Source of the DNA: Metaphire vulgaris | Taxonomy: Eukaryota > Annelida > Clitellata > Crassiclitellata > Megascolecidae | Length of the DNA stretch: 64,000 nucleotides | Direction: 5' to 3' | Assembly: GCA_018105865.1 (NCBI GenBank) | Contig: CM030835.1 | Location: 8,053,416 to 8,117,415, forward strand | Part shown: positions 33,445 through 44,173 of the stretch, in pieces | Layout of the letters: each line of letters starts with the position of its first letter | Position numbering within the stretch: position 1 is the stretch's first letter | Notes under the pieces: generated by a model | Told to the model about the DNA's origin: nothing | Database searches by the model: none | What the model saw: the letters and a program-made list of their open reading frames with translations, nothing else | Program-made: the position numbers and the translations under genes

Positions 33445-35074
33445 TGAATATGGTGCTTGAATTCGATCTATAACAGGACGAAATAACTTTCAAATGTGCG
33501 GTTGTATTTGCTCAAATACTCGGCATTATCAGCATTATTAGGGTTATTCGTTCTTCGCTTTCTTTATCTGCAGCCAAATCTCTGGTTCATGCTTTTGTGG
33601 CTAGTAGGTTAGACTATTGCAATTCTCTTTATCTTGGCCTGCCCAAAAGCTTACTTTCCACTCTGCAATCTGTCCTAAATGCTGCGGCTCGTCTTGTGGC
33701 TAAAGCTCCTCGCTACTCTAGCATCTCAGACTTTATGCTTAACACCCTCCACTGGCTTCCAATTTCTGACCGCATTAAATTCAAACAAGTAATTATTGTT
33801 TCCGCAGCACTTCGAGGTCAGGCACCATCTTACATTACTGAGCTTTTCAAATCACCCTCTTATGCTGCTCATCGCCTGCTCCGCTCCACTGATCAGAAGA
33901 ATGTTTATGTCCCCAGATCACGCACTGCTCTTACCCAGCGTCGGGCTTTTGCAGTGGAATGCCTTAAACCTATCTATTCGGGAATCACTTCTTACTCCTT
34001 CGCTCTGCTCAATGCGAAAGCTGAAGTCTCATTACTTTACCCTGCGACTCCAATGCTAGGAGCGCCTCTGAGTAGAAATAGAAGAGGCGCTATACAAATG
34101 TCACATTACATTACATTACATTACATTACATTATGGAACATCGGGGCTTGTCAAGCTGGATGCGCTATAAATACAATAGACGATGGCCTACGTTTACAAT
34201 AGCAATTGATATCGATGTTGTAAAGAATGCTAAAGATAGTGGCTCAATATGGTGATTGAAATCCATCTCTAACAGGACGAAATAAGTGTCAAAAATCCGG
34301 TTGAATTTGCACAAATCCTGTGCATTATCAGCATTGTGGAATAACGAGGGTTGTCATGGATGAGCCGTTTTAAATGCAGAAGGTGATCGCCCATGTTTGC
34401 AATAGCGATTGATGTCAATGTAATAATGGATGCTAAAGATAGTGGCTGAATATGGTGCTTGAATTCGATCTATAACAGGACAAAATAATTTTCAAATATG
34501 CGGTTGATTTGCACATATACTGTGCACAGTGTGCATTAATAGCATTATGGAACAACGGGCGTTGTCATGCTGGATGCGCTATAAATACAGAAGACGATGG
34601 CCTACGTTTACAATAGCGATTGATATCGATGTTGTGAAGAATGCTAAAGATAGTGGCTCAATATGGTGATTGAAATCGATCTCTAGCTGGACGAAATAAG
34701 TTTCAAAAATGCGGTTGAATTTGAACAAATCATCCTGTGCATTATTCGCATTATAGAATAACGAGGGTTGTCATGGATGAGCCGATTTAAATGCAGAAGG
34801 TGATGGCCCATGTTTGCAATAGCGATTGATTTCGATCTACTAAAGGATGCTAAAGATAGTCGCAAATATGGTGCCTGAATTTGATCTCTACCAGTACGAA
34901 ATAACTTCTAATTATGCGTTTGTATTTGCACAAATCCTGTGCATTTGTTAGCATTATGGAATAACGAGGGTTGTCATGGATGAGCCGTTTTAAATGCAGA
35001 AGGTGATGGCCCATGTTTGCAATAGCGATTGATATCAATGTAGTAATGGATGCTAAAGATAGTGGCTGAATATG
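33445..35074. repeat. 206-bp tandem satellite array with dimeric order, interrupted by a LINE
   Basis: Unit starts (TGGAAYAACG or close) lie at 34134, 34337, 34548, 34754 and 34957, i.e. periods of 203-211 bp, with a partial unit at 33445-33545. Units are of two kinds: A (GGATGCGCTATAAATAC) at 34134 and 34548; B (GGATGAGCCGTTTTAAATGC) at 34337, 34754 and 34957. A CR1/L2-type LINE 3' end splits the first unit. Confidence 0.93.
33546..34133 (+). pseudogene. CR1/L2-type LINE, 5'-truncated, RT C-terminal region
   Basis: The frame from 33597 reads SRLDYCNSLYLGLPK, LQSVLNAAARLV, LNTLHWLPISDRIKFK and GQAPSYITELF. This is the well-known order at the end of the reverse transcriptase in CR1/L2/Jockey-group LINEs. 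The 3' end GGCGCTATACAAATGTCA passes into (CATTA)n. The catalytic domain is absent (5' truncation), and the insertion interrupts a satellite unit at GCATTAT. Confidence 0.88.
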
Positions 35075-35341
35075 CAGGGCCATATTAAGGCGGGGGCTGA
35101 GGGGGCTGTAGCCCCCCGACCCATCATGAAAATAGGCCCACTGATTTTCGAGATAACTTTTTTGCTTTTCAGCACGATTTTCAGCACGATTTGGAAGGGA
35201 GATAACCTTTTTTTGCTTGTCAGAACGATTTCGAAATTTCGAAAGAAGTAAGATAACCTTTTTGCTTGTCAGAGATTATCAGTATAGGCGACGGCCTTTT
35301 TTCTCAGCCCCCCGGCCCACTCGGACCCTAATCCGGCCTTG
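35075..35341. mobile_element. hAT element, CAGGGCC family (copy 4), right border of the satellite array
   Basis: Ends CAGGGCCATATTAAGG and CTAATCCGGCCTTG. Left flank TGAATATG (35067-35074) is array sequence; right flank is GCTAGGCC. Three copies of the CCTTTTTTTGCTTGTCAG-type motif. Confidence 0.9.
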
Positions 35342-35364
35342 GCTAGGCCTATAATGCTTTATAC

Positions 35365-35470
35365 CAGAGGTGGCGAACCTTTTCCAGATTGCGTGCCAAT
35401 ATTTCAGCTTCGAAAAGAAAAATATAGTTGCGTGCCAACCAGTGACGCGGTTATGCAGGAGCGTAGGACG
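35365..35470 (+). mobile_element. hAT (Charlie-type) 5' end fragment CAGAGGTGGCGAACC
   Basis: The terminal sequence is close to that at 28213. No partner end was found to the right, so the length is unknown. Confidence 0.55.
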
Positions 35471-35920
35471 AAGCCCAAGCCAACACCAAATGTGCTGACT
35501 TTACACGTGAAATGTTGAATTGTATTACATATATTATGTCATAATAGAAGTAGGCCTAAATAAATAATGTGATATTTTTTCTGCAGCCATGCTGTACTGC
35601 ATATAAGCCTACCAGTATAGCTGTTTGGACGTCTTATTATAGCGAAATAAATCTTATAGGCCAATAGCTAATTATATAACATAAAAATATTAGCATTCGA
35701 TTTAATTACACACTATCTCTCTTATGGTATTTCGATTAATTGTCAAATCCTTTATTCTCTGAATAATTTTGTCTTTATTTTGAAAGTTTTCAAACAAGCA
35801 AGATGCACAATTGCACGTTCTAACCACGATTTTCTACATAATCACCTTCACTGAAAGGCTTACCACGCGTAGCTATGATTTTTGAGATCTCAAAACTGGC
35901 AGACACTAAGTAAGTTATTA
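35471..35920. other. no feature recognised
   Basis: AT-rich; possibly the interior of the hAT fragment on its left. Confidence 0.4.
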
Positions 35921-36010
35921 TTATTATTATTATTATTAAGACAATTTATAGAGCGCAGTAAGCATAGTGAAGACTAAAGTCAAAAGCGCTTAACAAAGTT
36001 AGATGCACTG
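35921..36010 (-). mobile_element. LINE 3' tail (L2/CR1-like)
   Basis: On the minus strand GCGCTCTATAAATTGTCT is followed by (TAA)n, the usual end of L2-group elements. No coding remains. Confidence 0.55.
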
Positions 36011-36855
36011 TCTGTTAACCAGTGCTTTTTCTAGGAAAAAGGTTCGAGTACCGTACTCATTTCCAGGGCCGTCGAGAGAAATTCCTACGGGGCATATATT
36101 TTCGATTTTTTAGATTTGTCAAAAAGTGGTGATGCTCATCAAGTGATCGAGTGCAACAGATAATAGACCCGATTGTGTAAGTGAAACACGCACTATTGCA
36201 TATCAATATAGGCCTACACATAAGACAATCGTGAAAAAGTGCGGGAACGCTGTTCCCGTATACGTTCCCACTCGCATTATTGCATTGCATTATTGTCGAC
36301 AAATGGCCAAAGAGAGAGACTGGTGCAACGAATGCCTCTAATGTAATACTTCGCGACGGATTTAGTAGAGCCAGAAGAGAAGAGCGGCCCTCTGTTGACA
36401 TATCGCGTCATCTGCTGATTGTTCAGCGTCGTATAAACATTTGCGAATAAAACGATAGGCGACGAGCGATTGGAAGCTGGCGGCACTTACTTGCAACGAC
36501 GAAGCCGAAAAGAAAGGATGCGACCCTTGGGAAATAATTGTTCGCCATCATTAATTGGGTCGAACCTAGAAACGCTCTTGACCGTTGCCAACAAGTTTTT
36601 GTACAATCGCTACAGAAGCGATCGGTTGGAACGATTCATCCGATTGGTCTAAAACAAGGTCAACGCTTGGCGGAAAATAAATGTTTCTTCTCGGGCGGTT
36701 GTCGGCGATTTCAGACGGGTGCCATCCTCTGTTCTTCCTTATTCCTTCGCTTCGTTGAGCAACTCTCAGCTTCAGTTAAAGATGATAATTAATTCTCCCG
36801 CTTCTCACCCGACATAGTCATCGTTATAAGCCACTAAGGATATATATATATATCT
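36011..36855. other. no gene recognised
   Basis: Frames of 60-114 codons exist on both strands without recognisable domains. CAGGGCCGTCGAGAG at 36064 is a possible lone hAT end. Confidence 0.45.
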
Positions 36856-37230
36856 TCATCGTCCGATTGTCCACTGTCCGTGTCTTATATTTGGTCCTCT
36901 GTGGTTGGGTTGTTCCAGGGCGACTGTCCCTGCGCCGTCATCTCTCCGTCCCGAGTCGATTTCGCCGCTCAAGCGCCGCACGACAGAAGAGCATCCGTAA
37001 AACACCGGCGTCTTCCTCCTTCTTCTGACGCGCGGTGACCGAAAACGCGGTCTTAAATAGTCGCTCAGCGAATCAACCGAGTACCGGCTTCGCGTCAATG
37101 GAAATATATACAGAGAGCGCCGGCAGGGATGTTGTTGTTGTTGCTGCTGCTGCTGCATGCTGGCGGATGCGGCATTAGCCAGGGTTTGTCGTTGCTTTAG
37201 TGTCATCCCAGCTGAGAAACGGAGATGCAA
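36856..37230 (-). CDS. unrecognised ORF with short poly-Gln tract
   Basis: A 124-codon open frame on the minus strand in a CpG-rich patch. It contains (Q)8, an Arg-rich stretch (RSPRVRRRRK) and no known motif. No splice sites, domain or paralog supports it. The CpG-rich setting makes it, or an exon overlapping it, slightly more plausible than other orphan frames here. Confidence 0.2.
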   Translation of the reverse strand: MHLRFSAGMTLKQRQTLANAASASMQQQQQQQQHPCRRSLYIFPLTRSRYSVDSLSDYLRPRFRSPRVRRRRKTPVFYGCSSVVRRLSGEIDSGRRDDGAGTVALEQPNHRGPNIRHGQWTIGR

Positions 37231-37337
37231 CCACCGGAGAAGCTTTTAAGGCTGCTGAGATGCGTAGAACCCCGACGTTGAAGACTGATTATTCACAGAA
37301 AGTAAAATACAGTCGTCACCATGGTGCACCACCAAAA

Positions 37338-37382
37338 TCATCATCATCGTCGTCGTCGTCGTCATCATCATCATCATCATCA
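37338..37382. repeat. (TCA/TCG)n trinucleotide repeat
   Basis: TCATCATCGTCGTCG then TCATCATCA. Confidence 0.93.
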
Positions 37383-37674
37383 CTACTAGAGTTTTTCATT
37401 GAGCTTCTGTTAAAGACGAAAAGACCAGATTGCGCAGTATTTTGTTCGAGAATCGCGATAATCCATCACCAAATATCGCAAAATTGCACTAAATTCCTTG
37501 CGTTACTCTCTAAAATGATAGCGTTGCTACTTCGGTGAATAAAGCTTCGAAAGAAAAAAGCTGGCGCAATCCATAAAAATTAATGGAAAACCCAATCAAG
37601 TGTTCTTTCTACCTGTAGCGGTCTGTGGTTTTATGCTATTTAGTCCTCCATGCATATTACCACTTGGCGAGGGA

Positions 37675-37925
37675 CAGTGGCGTAGAGGAAGGGGCGATCA
37701 GCAGCGGACTCGTGCCAGGGCGGCAGTTTGAGGGAGAAGGTAAAAAAGCTCAAAAATCCGAAATATTCTATCAAAATTGGCTTCTAACTCTCTGTGAACG
37801 CCACGGGCGCTTATGGCTAGATGTAGAAAATAACGTGGAGAACATTGCAATATAGGAGCGCTAACCTTTTTCTGCTTGTCAAGACTCAATGCCTTGCTTG
37901 TCCGCCCCGTCTGGGGGGGGGGGTC
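37675..37925 (+). mobile_element. CAGTGGCGTAGAGG hAT-like element, right end not found
   Basis: Begins CAGTGGCGTAGAGGAAGG and carries AACCTTTTTCTGCTTGTCAA at 37863, then a poly-G block. Left flank is GCGAGGGA; no matching right flank. Confidence 0.5.
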
Positions 37926-39557
37926 AAAAACATTTGTCATCGGACTTACAAAACTACTTTTCTGACAAACCGACCACTGCTTCAATTATTTCTGTTATGG
38001 TTGACAACCTTCTGAGAACGATGCTCGTTTCAGACAACAGCGCTGTGTGAGAGACTATAGTTGCTGGCGATAATTTGTCGTTCCCATGCGTAGAGTCTGT
38101 CGCTGTCATTTGTTTCTTCTTTTATAGGTCTATGCTTCTGCTTTTGACGGTGCTTATGCACTGTGGCGTCGGTTGGGCCATCGGATATGCAGTTAAGCCT
38201 TTTGCGCAAAACAAAATATGCGAACTCTGGCTTTTGTGACGTTTGAAACAGACGAAGCGAGTCATAAAAATTTAAACATACAAAGTTTACCGTCTGTAAA
38301 ATTAAAAATTATCTACATGTAAATGTAATGCGCGATCTCTTACGATGCAAACAGTAATTGCCTCCTGATACATTAAAGGGGGCAATAGAATAGTTTTAGT
38401 ATTGACTTATTAATAGACTTTAGTGTTACACACAGTGTAAGGTTACTATCTCTGATCTGTGATTTTCTTTTCAATTCTTCTGTCGACGAAGAAACTTCTT
38501 GACGTCTAATCTGTCATTACATCCATTCTCGTATATTTGATTAAAATAGCTGCGTATTAACCTCCGACAGGGGAAAAGTCTCATTGAATAGTTCTAGCAT
38601 GCAATCAACCAGACATATTCTTCCATCGACATATTTAGCTCTAGGTATCTGATAATTGCCTTATATTCATCTAAAACCGAATCTTTGATAAACACAAAAT
38701 ATCACAATATTGGCCATTAATTTGACGTAATTTAAGGCGAAATTCTGATCGGTGAAGTAAAACTTGCGAGTTCGGAGTTTGTATTACTACATAGCCTATA
38801 GCAAGGAATTGTACAACAGTTGCATTGCGATCTGTCTGGCAAACCAATCATACCCATGAATGAGACTTAATTGTACCAACAGAAGTTGTGCTAATGCACA
38901 GGCGTTCTAATATATAATCATTACTCAGCGAATTATACTCACGTCCCATTGCCAATGGAATAATATGCAGCTGCTGTCCATTTCCTTTATCCTATATATA
39001 GTATATACAGTACGATGATTATTGTGTATCCGTGATGTTCTTATCATGTGCGCATGCCTCAGTATGAATATTATATTGGCCTTCTGGTATCGAACAACAA
39101 CTGCACACGGTTATCTTTAGTAGTCGTTTACCCTACTGATGCTAGGAAATAAAAAGGCACAAGGAAACCCAAACTGCTTTTTATAGTTTATTGGTTCTCT
39201 GTCTCTCGCAGGCTTCGTCCAGAATTAGGCTTTTTGATTTGGTCGCCATCCGACAGTAGATGCAACGGTGTGGGGGCAGCTAAAGTGCATACAGCAAATA
39301 GCAGAACATGTCTAGGCATATATTTTTTCCTGATCAGAAGTTAGGGTGATAGATCGACAACGCAGATACTGGGCGCGAATTCCGCGAAAAAAACTGGCGC
39401 CAATAAAAGTCAACGTCGATGGCACGCAGAACATTGAACCAGCGCTACGGCAATGTCACTGCATGCAGGACCCCGAGGAACCAGCGTACAAGTCACCGAA
39501 ACCAAAATACCGCGCAAGTAATAAGTTAGTAACAACTGCGATTTCCGAGGTTTAGCA

Positions 39558-39560
<3 letters not shown>
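37926..39560. other. no feature recognised (1.6 kb)
   Basis: AT-rich intergenic sequence with no ORF above 70 codons that can be interpreted and no clear repeat boundary. Confidence 0.55.
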
Positions 39561-39602
<42 letters not shown>

Positions 39603-39642
39603 CTCTGTTTCGTTTATCTCTGTCTCTCTTTCTCGCTCGCTC
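39561..39642. repeat. (CT)n microsatellite
   Basis: Pure CT run, then CTCTGTTT and TCGCTCGCTCGCTC. Confidence 0.95.
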
Positions 39643-40535
39643 GCTCTCTTGCGTAAAAAAACGAGCGAATGAGCAAATTGGATGAGCAGATTGTCAAAGA
39701 TGATCGAGATACGGGAATGAGGAATGATTAACTTTTCATTTCAAAGAAATCAAATTTTATCTTGGTTTGAAGCTCGTAAGAAAACCCATCCTTCCTTGAC
39801 TGCTGAGGTAATTGCCGATATAATACTATGATATATCTGATATCATTATCTGAACAATTGTTTCATATTTTCTCAGTTTCCAGTAGAAAAATTACTCTGC
39901 TATTTTGAACGAAGGAAGAGTTTTAGACAGAAATTCAGAACATATTTATTTTTAATTAAAAAGTTTTGATAAATACTAATTAAAAATTTTCATACATGCA
40001 TGGCGGCCAAGACAAATCAAGCTAACATTAGATATATTCTAAATTTATTGCTTGGCCTATATTGGCCTATGCACGAAGACTAATTGTGGGCTTCTGTCAG
40101 TTGTAGAGACATTAAAACATTCAAGCCAAAACGTAACATTCAGAGGTTGAAATTCCTGTTTTCTATCCAGCTGACCGTTGTTCGAGTTGCTAATAGGCCT
40201 ACCTTCTTTAATATTACATGAAAGTCAGTCATAGGCCTACAGACGGACGCAAACGGACAACTATAGTTCCAGGCTTAGTTCTCAACTGGTCGTCCACAAA
40301 GGAAAAGTAAATTTGAACTCTGATTTTCTGCTCTGCAACTGGGTAAAGCGTCAGTCGTCGCCGCACCGTGTCGCCCCAACCGTTTCTCTACGAACCATGC
40401 AGTACCAGCAATATTTGCGACCAGGCAATTTGAGCGAATGGCGCCGGAAGGTCAAAGTATATAAGGCAGATACTGTAGACACTGACCCCCGTCTTGAAAG
40501 TAGGCCTAAGGTGTGATGTTCTTTATCAACTAATC
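39643..40535. other. no feature recognised
   Basis: AT-rich; TAGGCCTA octamers at about 40195, 40232 and 40501. The 67-codon frame at 40313 is not recognisable. Confidence 0.5.
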
Positions 40536-41184
40536 CAGTGGTTCTCAGGTCCCTCTGGCCTTTGCTGCACGGCCCACATTTGAATTTTTTTAAAATTTGC
40601 GGTCCCCCGTCAAATTAGGCAGCGGCGTTGTTAGGTTTCCGGAATGAGCAAAAATTAAGCTACAGTTTACAAGCGAACAAAGAGGTTGAAAACTCGTTGA
40701 CCAGTGGCGGCTCCAAGAACTCTTGGTGGGGGGTGCAATGAATTTCTAGGAAGTTTGGGGGATGCAATGAATTTCTAGGAAGATCCCGACAATTGTTAAA
40801 GGAATTACTGTATATGTAAACGAGTTAGAATAAATCTGCAGAATTGATTTATAAAATATATAAAATTCAGAATTGACAATGTATAAAAGCCATTTTAGTC
40901 ATAGTGCCAAATCGAGTTTTCAATTTGCTGGAAGCGAATTTGTCGATGACATTGTATATGGATATGTCCATATCTTTGTGAATATAGATCAAGGCTAATT
41001 CGTTTAGACGATCATCTTCCATTGAAGACGCATTTTTGGCAGGTCGGTGGGGGATACATCCCCGGTCATCCGCAACGTGGAACCGTCCCTGTCCTTGACG
41101 ACCTTTTCATCGTTATTTTATTTACTAGTTTACCTATTTTCCTGCGTTGAGACTTCAGCACGGCCCGCGGGCTGAGAACCACTG
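40536..41184. mobile_element. hAT (Charlie-type) element CAGTGGTTCTCAG, carrying a nested hAT
   Basis: Ends CAGTGGTTCTCAG and CTGAGAACCACTG are perfect inverted repeats, with GCACGGCCC words just inside both. Flanks AACTAATC and AACTCGCG agree only at the first four positions. A younger hAT occupies 40702-41091. Confidence 0.85.
40702..41091. mobile_element. non-autonomous hAT element CAGTGGCGGCTCCA, nested
   Basis: Ends CAGTGGCGGCTCCAAGAA and GTGGAACCGTCCCTG. Flanks TCGTTGAC (40694-40701) and TCCTTGAC (41092-41099) agree at 7 of 8 positions. The right part GATACATCCCCGGTCATCC matches the copy at 45896. Confidence 0.88.
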
Positions 41185-41191
41185 AACTCGC

Positions 41192-41272
41192 GATAAAGCA
41201 CGAGGTGAGACTAGGTCGGCTTTGGATTAGTTACAAATCCAAAGCTAGCCTAGTCTCACCTCGTGCTTTATC
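41192..41272. repeat. near-perfect 37-bp hairpin
   Basis: Arms 41192-41228 and 41236-41272 pair at 34 of 37 positions around a 7-nt loop (AGTTACA). The arms begin GATAAAGCACGAGGTGAGAC. It directly follows the 3' end of the hAT element. Confidence 0.93.
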
Positions 41273-41412
41273 TTTGAAATCTCAAAAATCAAAGTATCGT
41301 ATTCGAGCATTATAATATCATAATATAGTTAAATTTTAGAGCATATTAATTGCCGATGTCGTGAAATGAGATACGAAAAACAAGAAAATACACTTGTATT
41401 TTATTCATTCGT

Positions 41413-41551
41413 TCTTTATTCTTGGAAGATCCCCAACCACAACCCCACTTCCAAATCCCAGCACTGACACAAATTTTTGCATTGAACTGTTTCTCTTCTC
41501 CTCCAGCCAAGTCAATTTCCCCCAAAGGCCTGAAGTCTGGATTAAACACTG
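41413..41551 (-). mobile_element. hAT-like CAGTGTTTA-family element, inverted
   Basis: Read on the minus strand it begins CAGTGTTTAATCCAGACTTC and continues like 18527-18671 (AATTGACTTGGC, CAGTTCAATGCA). The distal end is not resolved. Confidence 0.65.
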
Positions 41552-42467
41552 GCCATCAATAGTTTCGCCTGAATTTCAGCAAGGAGCAGAGATGGCCATG
41601 GATTGGATAAACCCATGGGATGGGCTGGTTTTGGTTGGATTGGGTGGGGTCATACTTCCCCATATTTATGGTGGGTTGGGTTGGGATAGAAAATAAGTCA
41701 TCGTTTAAGAAATTGCAATGCATTACGATGCAAAAAATTTGCGTTGCGTTGGATCAAGTAATCCTCTTGCCGGCGGCATGGGTTTGGTTGGGTTGGGTTC
41801 TAAAAACGGACCCATGGCCATCTCTGACAAGGAGTTCTGCTGGTGAGCTGCTTCCTTGACCAGTAGAATGCCTATAGGCTTTTTGAAGCTCATCAGATTT
41901 AACCTCTATGATGCATCGAACCCTTCGTTTGACCTTTGACCCGGCGATCTAGTGTGCGTGATGTCTGACGTCAGAAAGCCTGACGCCTTTACAGCTGGCT
42001 CGAGTAATTGGACACGATGCAAAGCCACCCGTCGTCAGTCGCTATATAATCTCATTCTTCGCAAGAGCTGTGTAATTGAGCGTCAGGATCCGACAGTTGA
42101 CTCACGCAATGCATCAGACAGTCAGACAGACGGACGGACAGACATCAATGAGACGTGATATGAACGCACAGTTCGTTACGTGACCCACTCAACGATCTAA
42201 ATTTACAGTTATTGAAACGGGACAAAACCCCTTTGAAGACTCGGAATTTTTTCTTGCTTATCTATACTTGAGCAGATGAGAGAGAGGGGGGGGGTGACTG
42301 GGCAATTCAGACAGAATGGAAATCAATTCTGTATAACCATATACTATGTCGGCCTGCTATTCAACAAAGACGAAAAACTTGCACGCTCCAAGTGATGGAC
42401 TTTGGAGTCAGACAGGCATCGGCATATTGAGACGGTCATTCCAGCGGCGACTAACGCAAGACGCGTG
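41552..42467. other. no gene recognised
   Basis: Includes a G/T-rich stretch at 41600-41830 with repeated GGTTGGGTTGGG-like words. Frames there are low-complexity. Confidence 0.5.
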
Positions 42468-42681
42468 CAGGGCCATATTAAAGCGGGGGCTGAGGGGGCT
42501 GAAGCCCCAGGCCTACCATAAAAAATAGGCCCACCATTTTTCAAGCACGATCTTATTTTGCTTGTCAGAAATTTTCAGTGAAGGTGGCGGAAAATTTTAC
42601 ATGGGGCAATTTTCAAATTATGGGAACGACGACTTTTTTACTTCTCAGCCCCAGGCCCACTCGGACCTTAATCCGGCCCTG
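42468..42681. mobile_element. non-autonomous hAT element, CAGGGCC family (copy 5)
   Basis: Ends CAGGGCCATATTAAAGC and CCTTAATCCGGCCCTG. Identical flanks GACGCGTG at 42460-42467 and 42682-42689. Immediately right, 42690-42719 repeats the last 30 bp of the element. Confidence 0.94.
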
Positions 42682-42765
42682 GACGCGTGCAGGCCCACTC
42701 GGACCTTAATCCGGCCCTCTCGCGTTCCGTCCCCCCACGGAATGTGGGGGGGACGGGAGAAAAAG

Positions 42766-42864
42766 TAGTAGTAGTAGTAATAGTAGTAGTAGAAAAAAAG
42801 AAGAGGAGGAAGAAGAAGGTGGTGGTGGTGGTAGAAGGTGGTGGTGGTGGTGGTGGCGGCGGTG
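42766..42864. repeat. (GTA)n/(GAA)n/(GGT)n tract
   Basis: GTA, AGAAGAGGA and GGTGGTGGT blocks in succession. Confidence 0.95.
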
Positions 42865-42958
42865 CACGGTGATGAAGATGAGGAGAACTGTTGCGCACAT
42901 AACTTGATTTATGTTGACTTTCTTTAACGATTCTGCGGCTCCTATAAGCTTACTGTGT

Positions 42959-42997
42959 GTCTAGACTCTAGAGTCACTCTGACTCTAGAGTCTAGAC
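42959..42997. repeat. perfect 18-bp palindrome with 3-nt loop
   Basis: GTCTAGACTCTAGAGTCA and TGACTCTAGAGTCTAGAC are exact complements separated by CTC. Each arm also contains CTAGAG/CTCTAG sub-palindromes. Confidence 0.95.
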
Positions 42998-43248
42998 AAA
43001 AGTAGACAGTCTTCGGCTGCGCAGTGCGCATAGAGGCTTACATGCGATGATGCAAAGACCTATGGAGGGATCGAATATTGGCCAAAACGAGTGGATCTTC
43101 TGCGAGGCGTCTTAGATTTCCATCTTCTGTCCGCGTATAGTTATCCTCAATTAATAGGTTCCGTCAAAGCGCAGATTCGAGATGTATCGTCCGAAGGAGG
43201 ACGACGCAAGGAAGCCATGAACGGTAATTGAGTAATAGGACGTTACGC

Positions 43249-43249
<1 letters not shown>

Positions 43250-43309
<60 letters not shown>
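43250..43309. repeat. (CT)n microsatellite
   Basis: Uninterrupted CT run of about 58 bp. Confidence 0.97.
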
Positions 43310-43311
<2 letters not shown>

Positions 43312-43589
43312 GACTGGGCCTAACGATTATAAATGAGCGCTCTACGAAAGAACGAAGACTCGTCGACGACATCTCTACAGGGAGCTTTCTGTTATACTAA
43401 GCTTTGTACCGGGTACCTTACACACTGGGCGTATGTTAGTCAGGAGCACTCCTCGTCCTCGATATTGGAAAAGTCAAAACCCCCTTTCAGGGCAAATGAA
43501 CTCTATGGACCCCTACAACGCGTATACTGTACATAACGTTCTTCTAGTAATTGTCATAATAGTTCGTCTATTGAAATGTATTAAACCTC

Positions 43590-43735
43590 CAGGTGGCGTA
43601 GCCAGGAATTTGGGAGGGGTAAAATGCGATTTGGGGGTATAAATCTTAAAAAACTTTGAAAATCCTAAAAACACATTAAAAACTTTAAGCTTTAAACTTT
43701 ATATATGCCGATATACCCCTGTCGCTACGCCCCTG
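43590..43735. mobile_element. hAT-like CAGGTGGCGTAGCCAGG element
   Basis: Ends CAGGTGGCGTAGCCAGG and GTCGCTACGCCCCTG. Flanks TAAACCTC and CAAACCTC agree at 7 of 8 positions. 146 bp. Confidence 0.85.
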
Positions 43736-43773
43736 CAAACCTCGACCACATTCTGAGCAGGAATGGTGAAACT

Positions 43774-43923
43774 CAGGGTTTAATCTACGCCGTTTCCGAG
43801 GGTAGGCCTATGCCCTTTTCCTCCGGAAATTTTGGCATACTACATCAGCTAACAGCAGACCCATAGCTGATTTCCCCCGGCCTTGTCAGTTTCCCCGGAG
43901 TCCAGTGTCTAAATTAAACACCG
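43774..43923. mobile_element. hAT-like CAGGGTTTAATCTA element
   Basis: Ends CAGGGTTTAATCTACG and CTAAATTAAACACCG. Flanks GTGAAACT and GTGCAACT agree at 7 of 8 positions. The interior GGAAATTTTGGCATACTA recurs at 49561. Confidence 0.82.
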
Positions 43924-44173
43924 GTGCAACTGTGACCGATGGTGAACCCCAGGGTGAAATTTTCCATGGTACTTGAGGTCAGCGATTTCCAAGACCCCGT
44001 TTTGTAGACGATAGCATGTCTGCGATTATTTCAAAAGCATTTGGATCGCACTCGATTGAGTCGATTCGTCACAATCTTCACCGCCTCTTCGCGTGATGTC
44101 ATGCTGCTCGAAATGTCGCATAATTTTTTTTAATGCTCAGTCACCATCAATGCCACACACACATTTGTATATA

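Noticed and set aside
33597..34202. A 201-codon host gene
   Set aside because: The order SRLDYCNS, NAAARLV, LHWLPI, APSYI is the end of a CR1/L2-group reverse transcriptase; it is 5'-truncated and has a LINE-like 3' repeat.
34134..35074. A CRISPR-like array
   Set aside because: Whole ~206-bp units are repeated without short repeats separated by unique spacers, and the genome is animal; it is a satellite.
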